Origin: Flavobacterium palustre
GTDB taxonomy: Bacteria > Bacteroidota > Bacteroidia > Flavobacteriales > Flavobacteriaceae
Reading direction: 5' to 3'
DNA length: 64,000 nt
Assembly (NCBI RefSeq): GCF_014639535.1
Contig: NZ_BMGA01000005.1
Location: 214,750 to 278,749 of the forward strand
Shown: positions 16,127 to 25,806 of the stretch, piece after piece
How the letters are laid out: each line of letters opens with the position of its first letter
How positions within the stretch are numbered: position 1 is the first letter of the stretch
Position numbers and translations under genes: made by a program
Notes under the pieces: generated by a model
Seen by the model: the letters and a program-made list of their open reading frames with translations, nothing else
Told to the model about the DNA's origin: nothing
The model's database searches: none

Positions 16127-18343
16127 TTAAATACTCGCATAAGCCGTCGATTCACTTGAAGGCGGAGCAATTTCATTAAGTGGTTCCAAATGACAGGCAC
16201 AAACTTTAAATTCAGGTATTTTAGAAATTGGATCTAATGTTCCCGGTGTCAGTTGGTTCGCTGATTTTTTTCCGGACCAGTGGTACGGAATAAAAACAGT
16301 ATCTTCCCTGATAGTTTCCACAATATTAGCCGGAAAAATTCCTTCACCTCTTCGGGTAGAAACACGAATTAATTCCCTTTGTTTAATACCATATTGTTTA
16401 GCCAAATTAGGATGAATTTCCAATAATGGCTCAGGATACTGATCTACTAATTTTCCAATTCTACGAGTTTGTGTCCCACTTAAATATTGAGAAACCACAC
16501 GTCCTGTTGTCAAAATCACTGGAAAATCAACACAGGTTACTTCACCCGGAAGTTTATAAGGCGCCGGATTAAAATGGGCTTTCCCATCAGGCGTTTTAAA
16601 CTTTCTGTCTTCCCATAAACGAGGCGTTCCAGGATGACCTATTTCTGGACAAGGCCAAAAAACACCCATTTCATCCTCAATTTTTTTATATGTGATTCCG
16701 TAATAATCAGCTGTTCCTCCTTTGGATGCTACACGCAATTCATTAAAAATAGCTTCACTATTTTCATAAGTAAATTTATCTTTAACTCCCAAACGCCTGG
16801 CTAATTCCAGAATAATATCCGTATCGGTATGAGCATTCCCGGGAGGTGTTACAGCTCGACGAATACGAATCACACGCCCTTCGGCTGAGGTAGTTGTTCC
16901 CTCTTCTTCTTCTTGCAAGGAACCTGCTAAAACAACATCGGCATGGCGAGCGGTTTCGTTTAAGAAAAAGTCAATACAAACGTAGTATTCCAATTTTTCC
17001 AAAGCCTCACGCACATAATTACTGTTAGGTAAAGAAACCAACGGATTGAAACAAATAGACAATAATCCTTTAATTTCTCCTCTGTGAATAGCTTCGATAA
17101 TTTCATAAGCCGATAAACCTTTTCCGGGTAAATCTTTCTCATCTATTCCCCAAACCTCCGAAATATATTTACGGTGTTCCGGGTTTTCAATGTCTCTGTT
17201 CCCTGGTAACTGATCACATTTATGTCCGTGTTCTCTACCTCCCTGACCGTTTCCTTGTCCGGTAATAGTTGCATAACCGCAATAAGGTTTTCCAATTCTA
17301 CCTGTTGCCAAAACCAAATTAATACAGCCCAAAACGTTATCTACACCTTTAGAATGATGCTCAATTCCACGGGCATGAAGTAAGAAACTCGTTTTCGCTT
17401 TACCCCATAACTCAGCGGCAGCTTTAATTTTTTCTTTCTTAATTCCGGTAACTTCTTCAGCCCATTCTAATGTATTATCTTTTACAGCATCTAAAGTTTC
17501 CTGAAATCCTGAAGTATGATTGTCAATAAAATCATGATCCAGCATATCATGATCAGCCAAATATTTCAACATCGCACCATACAAAGCCGAATCCGTCCCC
17601 GGACGCACATCCAAGTGAAGATCGGCTGTTCTGGCCAATGGAATCATCCTTGGATCTATCACTATTATTTTTGCTCCTCGGTCTCTGGCTTTCCAAATCC
17701 AATGGGTCAATGTAGGGAAGGTTTCGCTGATATTAGCTCCGGCCACAATAATCACTTCAGCATATTCTAAATCCGAATAATTATTAGAACCTCTGTCTAA
17801 ACCAAATGCTTTTTTGTTTCCTGCTCCTGCACTTACCATACACAAACGTCCATTGTAATCCAGGTTTTTGGTTTTTAATGCCACACGAGCAAATTTCCCC
17901 ACCAAATAACTTTTTTCATTGGTTAATGAAACTCCCGAAAGCATCGAAAAAGCATCGTTACCATATTTTTCCTGAATTCTTTTGATTTCCGAAACCGTTT
18001 TGGTCAATGCTTCATCCCAAGAAGTAGGTACAAATCCCTGTCCCGGAACGCTTTTAAGCGGAGACATCAATCGGTCGGGATGGTTATTTTGCAAATAGCG
18101 TTGCACTCCTTTTGGACAAAGACGCCCTTCGTTGAAAGGAAATTCCATCCAGGGTTCAAAACCTACAACCTTATTTTCTTTTACAGATAATTGAATTCCA
18201 CATTGCATTCCGCAAAAACAACAATGTGTTTTGACCAACTCATCTGGTTCATCTCTTCCTTCATAGCCTTCCTTTGGACTATAATTTTTATGTGGTCCAA
18301 ATTGTGCAATAATATGCTCTTCTGAAACAGGTAATTTTGCCAT
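16127..18343 (-). CDS. Nas/Nap-clade molybdopterin oxidoreductase, probable nitrate reductase
   Basis: 738 residues, a complete catalytic subunit of the MGD molybdoenzyme family. The N-terminal [4Fe-4S] ligands are Cys41-x2-Cys44-x3-Cys48 and Cys76. Cys168 in [12 protein letters not shown] aligns with the Mo-ligating Cys of NapA/NasA. The C-terminus carries the molydopterin-dinucleotide domain ([26 protein letters not shown]). There is no Tat signal, so it should stay cytoplasmic. The two NarK genes upstream and nirK nearby support nitrate as substrate. Its partners (ferredoxin, Rieske, membrane subunit) are unlike NarGHI or Nap. Confidence 0.87.
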   Translation of the reverse strand: MAKLPVSEEHIIAQFGPHKNYSPKEGYEGRDEPDELVKTHCCFCGMQCGIQLSVKENKVVGFEPWMEFPFNEGRLCPKGVQRYLQNNHPDRLMSPLKSVPGQGFVPTSWDEALTKTVSEIKRIQEKYGNDAFSMLSGVSLTNEKSYLVGKFARVALKTKNLDYNGRLCMVSAGAGNKKAFGLDRGSNNYSDLEYAEVIIVAGANISETFPTLTHWIWKARDRGAKIIVIDPRMIPLARTADLHLDVRPGTDSALYGAMLKYLADHDMLDHDFIDNHTSGFQETLDAVKDNTLEWAEEVTGIKKEKIKAAAELWGKAKTSFLLHARGIEHHSKGVDNVLGCINLVLATGRIGKPYCGYATITGQGNGQGGREHGHKCDQLPGNRDIENPEHRKYISEVWGIDEKDLPGKGLSAYEIIEAIHRGEIKGLLSICFNPLVSLPNSNYVREALEKLEYYVCIDFFLNETARHADVVLAGSLQEEEEGTTTSAEGRVIRIRRAVTPPGNAHTDTDIILELARRLGVKDKFTYENSEAIFNELRVASKGGTADYYGITYKKIEDEMGVFWPCPEIGHPGTPRLWEDRKFKTPDGKAHFNPAPYKLPGEVTCVDFPVILTTGRVVSQYLSGTQTRRIGKLVDQYPEPLLEIHPNLAKQYGIKQRELIRVSTRRGEGIFPANIVETIREDTVFIPYHWSGKKSANQLTPGTLDPISKIPEFKVCACHLEPLNEIAPPSSESTAYASI

Positions 18344-18366
18344 GTTTATATACTTTTATCTTTAAA

Positions 18367-19416
18367 TTATCCAAATAAATTCCCGCCTGTCTGTCTTGCT
18401 CTCAAGTGTGCTTGAGCCAATCGGGATCTTTTTCCTTCAGGACTCAAATCCAAATGTGAACCTCCGTCTTCCATTGAAAAGTCAAAACCTAATTGTTTAG
18501 TTACTAGTTTCAAATCATCAATATGCAATTTGGTAGCAAATTCTTCACCTGTATGTGGACAAACTGCCATTCCTTTTCTTCTTCCTTCCTTATTATATAT
18601 GTGTGCCCCAATTTGCGCCGGACGCTGAATGATATGAAAGAATTTTCCAAACGGAATCCAAATCAAAAACATAATTACCGTAACCGCATGCAATACCGCT
18701 AAAAAGTCGAAAGCAAAACCTTTCATGAATTGGTACGAATAAGTCAATCCCAATCCAGTAACCGAAATAGCAATCAATAAAATCAACGGTAACAAATCGC
18801 CTTCAAAAGTTTGAGTTGCAATCAATCCCGGATTAGTCAATCGTCTTCTTAAATAATAAACAGAACCAAAAATCACCAAATAAGATGACCAGTTTAATGC
18901 ATGAAATGTCAGGAATGCCATGATAGAATCCAGTTCAAAATCCATTACTTTGAAACCAAAGAAATGTGCTTCGTAAACCGAAATCGAATTAGGAGCCATT
19001 GTAAAGTGAATCCATCCAAACGTAAGCGGAATGGTGATTAAAAAAGCAGATGTACAGCCTATAGCAATCATAAAATGCGCCACCCAACGGTATTTTCCCC
19101 TTGGATAAATAAATTTCTGAAAGGCAATATTTTCAATCGATTCCTTAGAAGCAAACCAAAAATGAGAAAACACTTTTCCTGTAAATAAAAAGGTAATTCC
19201 TCTTTTGAAATAAATCCAGGTGGGTGGTCTTTGCAACCATACCGTATAACGGTAAACAATTCCAAAGAAAGCAAATACAGTCCCAAATAAATAGGTAATT
19301 AAAGCTGCATCAAAATTTTGCAATTCTCTGGAACCATAAAACACTAACACAATCATAAATACCGAAAGTAGTGTGGCAATGAGCAATGCTTTTACATTAT
19401 ATGTTCTGTTTTTCAT
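18367..19416 (-). CDS. NarI-like membrane subunit (probable cytochrome b)
   Basis: 349 residues with about six hydrophobic helices in the first 260 and a polar C-terminal tail containing AVCPHTGEEFATKLHIDDLK. Several His lie in or next to helices (FGWIHF, FLTFHALNW, AVLHAVTV), as expected for heme b ligands of a quinol-oxidising subunit. It is the first gene of the operon with the ferredoxin, molybdoenzyme and Rieske genes. The quinol-dehydrogenase role is inferred; sequence similarity to classical NarI is weak by eye. Confidence 0.75.
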   Translation of the reverse strand: MKNRTYNVKALLIATLLSVFMIVLVFYGSRELQNFDAALITYLFGTVFAFFGIVYRYTVWLQRPPTWIYFKRGITFLFTGKVFSHFWFASKESIENIAFQKFIYPRGKYRWVAHFMIAIGCTSAFLITIPLTFGWIHFTMAPNSISVYEAHFFGFKVMDFELDSIMAFLTFHALNWSSYLVIFGSVYYLRRRLTNPGLIATQTFEGDLLPLILLIAISVTGLGLTYSYQFMKGFAFDFLAVLHAVTVIMFLIWIPFGKFFHIIQRPAQIGAHIYNKEGRRKGMAVCPHTGEEFATKLHIDDLKLVTKQLGFDFSMEDGGSHLDLSPEGKRSRLAQAHLRARQTGGNLFG

Positions 19417-19726
19417 CTTAATTTATAGTATTAGACGCTTACAATTACAAATCTGTTTTTAAATCTATTTTATCCAAAAATCCAAAGGCTTTTCTTCGGG
19501 AGTAAAATTAAACAAAAGAAAAACTAAGTGAAACTACTTAAGTAGTTTTCTAAAGTACAAAAACACTTAAATATGTTATAATTCACGTATAAATCACTAA
19601 TTTACAACAACAAATCCCATCAATTGTCATCAAACCATGAATTTTCGATATAAAATTGTAAAAAACGGACTGCTTTATTGAATATAAGCTTAGTTCAATG
19701 AATGTTCAAATTAAGTAGTACTTCAT
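19417..19726. promoter_or_regulatory. 310-base promoter region of the nitrate-reductase-like operon
   Basis: No gene. It contains a perfect 18-bp palindrome AAACTACTTAAGTAGTTT at 19531-19548, and part of it (TTAAGTAGT) recurs at 19711-19719 as TTAAGTAGTACTT. The CTACTT heptamers resemble NarL-type half-sites only loosely. I found no exact minus-strand TAnnTTTG box. The region separates the narK transcription unit from the reductase unit. Confidence 0.5.
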
Positions 19727-21388
19727 TTAACTTGGTCTTTCACATCCTTTTCGATTATAAAACCACCAATTTATAACAGTAGCTAATATTGTAAAAACAA
19801 TCAAACCAATAAAGAATTGAGTCACAGTTCCATTGGCAGAAATGTTATTTCCAATTAATTTTGAAAAAATGAAAGGACCAAAAGCTGCAATGGCTGCCGT
19901 CCAACCAATAACACCTGCTGCCTGTCTTTGATTTTCTGAAAAGATAATTGGAAACTGTCTAAAAGTACCCGCATTTCCAATACCTGTAAAAAAGAACATT
20001 GCTAAAATTACTCCAACAAATAACGGAAACTGATCCATACTGGTAGGAGATACTAATCCCTGAGTAATTAAAATAACAGCTCCTGCTAAAATCCCAATAC
20101 CTGTAATAGTTGTCAAGATGGCTCCTCCTACTTTATCTGCAATAAATCCAAAAGCTATTCTGCTGGCAGAACCAATAAGCGGACCATAAAAAGCATACAC
20201 TAACGGATCCGGAGCATTTGGAAAATCACCATATAAAAATTTTATCATCAAAGGAAAAGCTGCCGATAATCCTGCAAACGTTCCAAAAGTCATTAGATAA
20301 GTAATTGTACAATACCAGGTATGTTTGTTTTTAAAAATATCCATCTGCTCTTTTACCGAAGCCTTCATCGGGATACTTTTTAAAAAAAACCAACTCATAA
20401 ACGCCAAAACCAAGAGAAAACCAATATACCAAAATGCAGCAGATTGAATATAGATACTCCTTTTATTTACCGCCTCATTTTGAGGGCTTATTTTGTTTAA
20501 TATTTTTTCAGCTAATTTAGGATTGGCATTAGCTATGGCTTTAGATTTTACTTCCAAAGGCAAAGCTGTAAAAACTACTGTATTATCTGCTGATTTTACG
20601 GCAGTTGTTACTGAATCTAAAACCGGTTTCTTTACAGTAGCCAAAATTTTATTTTGCGTTTTGACGTCCAAAGCAGCAAAAACTTCTTTTTGCTTTTCAA
20701 TTGTTGAGTCTGTTAAAACATTTTGTGTTTCTTTAGCATCGATACTTGTAAATACCGAAGTGGTCCCGTAAATACTAACACTCAAAATAATCGGAGTAAT
20801 AAACTGAGCTAAAGAAACCCCAAAATTCCCAATACCGGCTTGGATTCCCAACGCTGTTCCTTTTAATCTTTTTGGAAAAAACAGACTTGTACTAGGCATA
20901 AAAGATGAAAAATCTCCGCCACCAAAACCAGTGGTAATAGCCAAAAGAACAAATACCCAAAATGGAGTAGTCGTATCCATCACTGCAAACCCGATTCCAA
21001 TTGCTGGAATTAATTTGAGTAAAGTTGCCACAGTCACTACATGCCTTGTACCGAAAATAGGCAGAATAAAGGTGTGTATAATTCGTAAAAAACCCGCAGC
21101 TAATCCCGGAATAGCGACCAACCAAAAAAGCTGATCTTTAGAAAATGAAAAACCAAGTCCGGGAAGTTTCACCGCAATGACACTCATCATAAACCAGGAA
21201 GCAAATGATAAGATTAATGAAAGAGTGGTTACTGTTAATGTTTTCCAGGCAATTTTGCTACCTGTTGCTGCCCAGAATGCTTCATCCTCAGGCTCCCACT
21301 TGGTCAACCATGTAGTACTTTGATTGGTTTGGGTTTCATTAGATACATTTTCAGGCTCTGATCCTATTTTTTTTAAGTAAGTATCCAT
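19727..21388 (-). CDS. narK: Nitrate/nitrite transporter NarK (copy with insertion)
   Basis: 553 residues, MFS superfamily. The nitrate signature appears as GFGGGDFSSFMPSTSLFFPK near residue 160. After an N-terminal polar extension of about 45 residues the first six helices run to about 210; then an 80-residue Ala/Lys/Thr-rich hydrophilic insertion (about 215-295, including LDVKTQNKILATVKKP and SPQNEAVNKRS) precedes the second half. Ordinary NarK proteins have only a short loop. Encoded 27 bases downstream of the second NarK in a two-gene unit, like the NarK1/NarK2 pair of other denitrifiers. Confidence 0.93.
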   Translation of the reverse strand: MDTYLKKIGSEPENVSNETQTNQSTTWLTKWEPEDEAFWAATGSKIAWKTLTVTTLSLILSFASWFMMSVIAVKLPGLGFSFSKDQLFWLVAIPGLAAGFLRIIHTFILPIFGTRHVVTVATLLKLIPAIGIGFAVMDTTTPFWVFVLLAITTGFGGGDFSSFMPSTSLFFPKRLKGTALGIQAGIGNFGVSLAQFITPIILSVSIYGTTSVFTSIDAKETQNVLTDSTIEKQKEVFAALDVKTQNKILATVKKPVLDSVTTAVKSADNTVVFTALPLEVKSKAIANANPKLAEKILNKISPQNEAVNKRSIYIQSAAFWYIGFLLVLAFMSWFFLKSIPMKASVKEQMDIFKNKHTWYCTITYLMTFGTFAGLSAAFPLMIKFLYGDFPNAPDPLVYAFYGPLIGSASRIAFGFIADKVGGAILTTITGIGILAGAVILITQGLVSPTSMDQFPLFVGVILAMFFFTGIGNAGTFRQFPIIFSENQRQAAGVIGWTAAIAAFGPFIFSKLIGNNISANGTVTQFFIGLIVFTILATVINWWFYNRKGCERPS

Positions 21389-21415
21389 AATATTATTTTT
21401 TAAAATTATTATATT

Positions 21416-22891
21416 TTATTGGTTGCGCTCAATTCCTTTTGTAAACTGAGGCATCTTTTCTCTCATAATATTAATAATGGTTCGGTGCATCCATAATAAA
21501 CAGCCCACAGAAATCAGGAAGATAAATATCCAGGAACTCGTCCATAAACCCGTTGCATTCAATAAGTATCCAAATAATATTGGCCCTATAAATCCGCCTA
21601 AACCGCCTATTAATCCCACCATTCCACCTACAACTCCCACCTCATTAGGGAAATATTCAGGTATGTGTTTAAAAACAGCTGCTTTACCAATTCCCCAGGA
21701 AATCCCGATTAAAACTACCAGTACAAGATAAATCCACATATTGGCATTAAACTTTATTTGGGTGATTCCTTCTGCCAACAGTTCTTTCTTTTTGACTTCC
21801 TGATTTTGTTTGACTACGATTTCCTGCCATGAATTTCGAACAGGCAAAATATCAGAATCAGATGAACTAATGGTTGATTTTGCATTAACATTATAGGTTC
21901 TTTCTCCTACTTTAATTTCAGAAGCTGATATTTGATTAACCACTCCATTATTTGTGGCTAAAACTCCGGGACCTGATGTAAAAACTTCCATTTTAGGAAA
22001 CATCAATAAAAAACTAATTGCTATTGAAGAACCTAAAACCCAATACATAACCGATCTTGCTCCATATTTATCAGACAAATAACCTCCAAAAGCCCTGATA
22101 ATTCCTGATGGCAAACTAAATAAAGTGGCAAACATTCCTCCCATTACTAAAGTGGTGTGATACACATTCATGAAATTAGGTAACAACCATTGTGAGTAAG
22201 CCACAAAACATCCAAAGACTAAGAAATAATAAGCTCCAAATCGCCAAACACGTACATTTTTTAAAGGAGCCAATAACTCTGAAGTTGATCGGGATACTGT
22301 TGCTGCTTTTTTATTTTTGGCAAAAAACACAAACAACAATCCAATTACTACTAATACAATTCCATAAATCACAGGAAGCATTTTCCAGCCGTTTTCGGTA
22401 TCTGTTTCTGATAAAAAATTTAATAAAGTTGGTGCAAAAAACGTTGTTACCGCAGCACCCGCATTTCCCATTCCGAAAATCCCCAAGGCTCTCCCCTGCC
22501 ATTCTTTAGGATACCAAACTGAAGTATAACCTACTCCGACAGCAAAACTGGTTCCTACTAATCCAAACAAGAAACTCAATAGGGCAAATTCCCAAAATGA
22601 ACCAGCAAATGGCAATAAAAACAATGGAATAGAACAAAGTAACAACAAAGTCGAGAATACTTTTTTACCACCGTATTTATCGGTCAAAATCCCAATTGGC
22701 AAACGAAAAATGGCTCCCGATAAAATAGGCAATCCTAACAACCATCCTACCTCAACAACCGACCAATTGAAAATTCCTCTATCTACTAAAAAAGTAACCA
22801 AAACACCGTTTAAAGTCCAACAGGCAAAACTGATTGTAAATGCCAGTGTATTCAAAAATAAAATACGATGTGACTGTGATAAATTGCTCAT
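21416..22891 (-). CDS. narK: Nitrate/nitrite transporter NarK (first copy)
   Basis: 491 residues, 12-helix MFS transporter of the nitrate/nitrite porter group; the motif region reads GVGYTSVWYPKEWQGRALGIFGMGNAGA. A hydrophilic insertion of about 75 residues lies around residues 300-380, in the second half, containing VGERTYNVNAKSTIS and NSWQEIVVKQNQEV, and looks beta-rich. It is the first gene of the narK pair; a 19-bp element shared with nirK, norC and RIC promoters and an FNR-like site lie upstream. Confidence 0.92.
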   Translation of the reverse strand: MSNLSQSHRILFLNTLAFTISFACWTLNGVLVTFLVDRGIFNWSVVEVGWLLGLPILSGAIFRLPIGILTDKYGGKKVFSTLLLLCSIPLFLLPFAGSFWEFALLSFLFGLVGTSFAVGVGYTSVWYPKEWQGRALGIFGMGNAGAAVTTFFAPTLLNFLSETDTENGWKMLPVIYGIVLVVIGLLFVFFAKNKKAATVSRSTSELLAPLKNVRVWRFGAYYFLVFGCFVAYSQWLLPNFMNVYHTTLVMGGMFATLFSLPSGIIRAFGGYLSDKYGARSVMYWVLGSSIAISFLLMFPKMEVFTSGPGVLATNNGVVNQISASEIKVGERTYNVNAKSTISSSDSDILPVRNSWQEIVVKQNQEVKKKELLAEGITQIKFNANMWIYLVLVVLIGISWGIGKAAVFKHIPEYFPNEVGVVGGMVGLIGGLGGFIGPILFGYLLNATGLWTSSWIFIFLISVGCLLWMHRTIINIMREKMPQFTKGIERNQ

Positions 22892-22916
22892 AAATTCCCT
22901 GAATTAATTATGATGT

Positions 22917-22958
22917 AAAGATAAAATAGTCCTTTATCTATAAATATGATAAATATCA
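22917..22958. promoter_or_regulatory. Regulatory sites upstream of narK
   Basis: AAAGATAAAATAGTCCTTT at 22917-22935 is one of four copies of a 19-bp element, and TGATAAATATCA at 22947-22958 has both FNR half-sites (TGAT-4-ATCA). Both lie within 70 bases upstream of the narK start. TAAAGATA at 22916-22923 is a near match to a minus-strand -7 box. Confidence 0.65.
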
Positions 22959-23005
22959 GCTAGACTAATATTCTTAATGAATTGGAAAAACATTGATTTT
23001 TAAAA

Positions 23006-23058
23006 CAAAAACCTCTACATAAAAGCCCTAAAGCTTTCCTATAGAGGTTCTTAAAAAA
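23006..23058 (-). terminator. Terminator of the nirK operon
   Basis: On the minus strand AACCTCTA...TAGAGGTTTTT forms the outer stem with an inner AAAGC/GCTTT pairing and a following T-run, 17 bases after the porin stop. Confidence 0.8.
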
Positions 23059-23074
23059 AATGAATTAATAGACT

Positions 23075-24337
23075 TTATTTTAATGAAAATAGTTTAGGAT
23101 TAAAAGAAATCATGACCCACGCCCAATTGTTAGTATTTGCAGCATCCGTTACATTTTTAAGTCTTTCTAAAGTTGCAGAAACAAACATCTGTGAATATCC
23201 AGCGGAAACCATAATATCTTTTTGAACAGCGTAGCCCAAAGTAAAATCAATTTCTGTTCCTAAATAACTGTCCATTTTTTCATTGGAAACATCTAAAACT
23301 GTATTGGGCGCATTAAATACATGGGGAGTTAAGGTAAACTGCCATTTCTTAAGAGAATAATTTAATTTCAAATAAGCATCTTGCAATCCCACGCTATTTT
23401 GATGATTACCTACATAGAAATAATCCATAAAACCATTAAAAGCGTGATTGGTTCCAAAAATCGGACTGAATGATTTGACAGTCAAACTCGTATTGTCCTG
23501 ATCTTTTCCTGAGAGGAATTCATATCCCAAAGTTGCTTTAAAAGCATCGGTTAAGGCATATCCTAAATTAGCTCCGGCATACCAGGCACTGACATTGTTA
23601 TTAAAACTTTTTCCTGTTTGTCCGTACAAACCTAAATTGCTATCCCATTTTTTATCTTTAAAAACAAGATAGGTTCCAAAAGTTTGTTTGTAATCGACTT
23701 CTAAATTTCCAACCGATTTTTCGAATTCATAACCCGTATTCAACACTAAAAAACTGCTGCTTATTTTACCAATTTGCGTATGATACCAGGCATATTGCAT
23801 CGATTTATAATTAGTGATATAAGGGGTTTTGGGAGCAACTAAATTTTCAGCATTGGCATTCATGGCAAAACCTAAATCCAGTTGATGATTTTTTGGATGA
23901 AAAGAAAACAGAGCAGCATCATGGCTTTGTCCTTGTTGTATCCAATCGATTTCACCCAAAATACGCTGATTGTCATACGAAATCACCTGACGTCCAAAGC
24001 GGGCACTCCAATTAGGACTAAAATCATATTGTGCCCAGGCTTCAAAAACAGCCACTCCATTTTTATCTGCGGTAGCAGTTGTGCTAACATCACCCCAGCT
24101 TCGGATGTTCTGTAAAGTCAGTTTGGCTTTTAATTTTTCCTGTTTGAAATTAAAATTCAAACGGGAACGCTGAGAAACAAATGAAGTCGCATCTTCTCCG
24201 TTTGAAATCGGGCTTTTAAATCCGTTTCGATATTCATAACGGGGTCTGAATTGTAAATTGGCATCCAATTCCTGTGCATGAGTTCCCAGACTTATCATTG
24301 CTATGAATGATAAACCGATTATTTTAAGTGCTTTCAT
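23075..24337 (-). CDS. Outer-membrane porin, alginate-export family
   Basis: 420 residues: signal peptide (MKALKIIGLSFIAMISLGTHAQ), then a beta-barrel with the family phrase LQFRPRYEYRNG, ARFGRQVISYDNQRI and alternating aromatic strands to a C-terminal Leu-Lys. The name alginate export is a family label; here it is the last gene of the nirK operon, four bases after the SCO gene, so passage of nitrite, nitrate or copper is a more likely job. That role is inferred from position. Confidence 0.82.
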   Translation of the reverse strand: MKALKIIGLSFIAMISLGTHAQELDANLQFRPRYEYRNGFKSPISNGEDATSFVSQRSRLNFNFKQEKLKAKLTLQNIRSWGDVSTTATADKNGVAVFEAWAQYDFSPNWSARFGRQVISYDNQRILGEIDWIQQGQSHDAALFSFHPKNHQLDLGFAMNANAENLVAPKTPYITNYKSMQYAWYHTQIGKISSSFLVLNTGYEFEKSVGNLEVDYKQTFGTYLVFKDKKWDSNLGLYGQTGKSFNNNVSAWYAGANLGYALTDAFKATLGYEFLSGKDQDNTSLTVKSFSPIFGTNHAFNGFMDYFYVGNHQNSVGLQDAYLKLNYSLKKWQFTLTPHVFNAPNTVLDVSNEKMDSYLGTEIDFTLGYAVQKDIMVSAGYSQMFVSATLERLKNVTDAANTNNWAWVMISFNPKLFSLK

Positions 24338-24341
24338 AATT

Positions 24342-24980
24342 TTAATTTATTTTTTGAGCTTCTTCTTTGATTTTAGCAATTGTTGGATCGGAGTTAACAC
24401 CCAAACCTTCTTGCTGATATGTCAGTTCTCCATCGGCATTGAATACGCTTATGATATTAGAATGAGAAAAATCCATTGGTGAAACTTTTTTATAATTTAC
24501 CGCCAAAACCGCTGCAAACTCTCGGGTATTTTCTTCAGTAGAACGCAGGAAAACCCATTGATTACTATTCATTTTATTTTCGATAGCAAAGGCTTTAAGA
24601 CGTTTAGGTGTGTCTGCTTCCGGGTCAATACTCACTAAAACCATTTTCACCTTGTCTTTGATATTTTCCGGCAAACGCTGTTCGATATTACGCATATCAG
24701 CAACCAAACGGGGACAAGCAGCTTTACAGGAAGTATAAATCATCACCATCACCAAAACTTTTCCTTTCATATCTTTCATTTCGATATTTTGTCCGTTTTG
24801 ATTGGTCCATTTTGATGGAAGATTATAAATGGATAAATCAGAAATCGCTTTGTCTTTTTCGGCAGCTTTTGCTTTTTGGTTACAGGATTGTAATGTTATT
24901 GCCAACGCAAATATTCCTAAAAAAAGCAGGCTAAGGATTCCTTTTTTTATTTTCTGGCATTCTATTTTTGATTTCATCAT
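24342..24980 (-). CDS. SCO1/SenC-family copper chaperone lipoprotein
   Basis: 212 residues with a lipobox-like end to the signal peptide (ITLQSC) and a thioredoxin-fold domain. The copper ligands are visible as YTSCKAACP (Cys-x3-Cys) and a His in DFSHSN. SCO proteins deliver copper to cytochrome oxidase CuA or to other periplasmic copper enzymes. Its overlap of four bases with the NirV-like gene places it in the nirK operon and suggests copper loading of NirK. Confidence 0.9.
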   Translation of the reverse strand: MMKSKIECQKIKKGILSLLFLGIFALAITLQSCNQKAKAAEKDKAISDLSIYNLPSKWTNQNGQNIEMKDMKGKVLVMVMIYTSCKAACPRLVADMRNIEQRLPENIKDKVKMVLVSIDPEADTPKRLKAFAIENKMNSNQWVFLRSTEENTREFAAVLAVNYKKVSPMDFSHSNIISVFNADGELTYQQEGLGVNSDPTIAKIKEEAQKIN

Positions 24981-25780
24981 CTTAGATTTTGAAAGGTTTT
25001 TACAAAAGCAACTTTATCTTTAGCACAACGAAATCCCAAATTTCTGGTAGTATATCGCGCTTTCAAACTACCTCTGAAAGCATAGCGCATAAAGGCAGCA
25101 TAATTCATTAAATCGGTAGCATTCACCGAACCGCTTCCGCAAAATAAATTCTTATCGGTATCCCTGTCTTTTCTGGATTCACCGGAAAGAAAAATACTGT
25201 TGAAATCGGCCGTCCATTCCCAAACCAATCCGTGCATATCGTAAACACCCCAATAATTTTTAAAAGTCTGCCCTATCGGATTAGCATAAGTTTTTGGTTT
25301 TTCATACCAGGACATGATGTATTTGTTGAAAGCTTCTTTGGATCTGGCATCGATTCGTTTCTCATCTGCCATAGCTACATATTCCCATTCGTCCATGGCG
25401 GGCAAACGTTTTCCCTGACATTCACAATATTTTTTAGCAGCAAACCAGGAAACATTGGTTACGGGAGCATTACTCAAATTATTTTTACCATAATCAAAAT
25501 CACTCTGCCAATGTGATAAATAGCTTTTATCAGCAAAAATTCCTTTGATTTTAGAACGGCTGTATTCAGGATATTTTTTTAGAAAAGCCAGATATTGCGC
25601 ATTGGTTACAGGAAACACATCGATTTCAAAAGCAGTGATTGCAACCGGCTTCTTATCGGCAGTTCCATAAAGAGGAACGTAAGTTCCTCCTTTTATTAAA
25701 ACCATTGGTGTTTTCTGAGCCCAAAGCGTTGTCCCAATTCCTAATAAAAATGAGAATAAAACTATTTTTGCCTGTATCAT
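24977..25780 (-). CDS. nirV: NirV-like formylglycine-generating-enzyme family protein
   Basis: 267 residues with a signal peptide (to about residue 21, LWAQ) and a SUMF1/FGE sulfatase-modifying-factor fold: FEIDVFPVTNAQYLAFL, NAPVTNVSWFAAKKYCECQGKRLPAMDEWEY, GLVWEWTADF and TRNLGFRCAKD. NirV, encoded beside nirK in other denitrifiers, belongs to this family. The canonical FGE Cys pair is not clearly retained (a single FCGSGS Cys and the terminal RC are seen), so sulfatase activation is unlikely. The nirV name rests on the nirK neighbourhood. Confidence 0.78.
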   Translation of the reverse strand: MIQAKIVLFSFLLGIGTTLWAQKTPMVLIKGGTYVPLYGTADKKPVAITAFEIDVFPVTNAQYLAFLKKYPEYSRSKIKGIFADKSYLSHWQSDFDYGKNNLSNAPVTNVSWFAAKKYCECQGKRLPAMDEWEYVAMADEKRIDARSKEAFNKYIMSWYEKPKTYANPIGQTFKNYWGVYDMHGLVWEWTADFNSIFLSGESRKDRDTDKNLFCGSGSVNATDLMNYAAFMRYAFRGSLKARYTTRNLGFRCAKDKVAFVKTFQNLR

Positions 25781-25806
25781 GACTCACTGCTTTTAAAATG
25801 ACTATT

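Noticed and set aside
16127-18343. Classification of the molybdoenzyme as formate dehydrogenase
   Set aside because: No selenocysteine/TGA position or FDH partners seen, and the narK/nirK surroundings favour nitrate reductase; not excluded by sequence alone.
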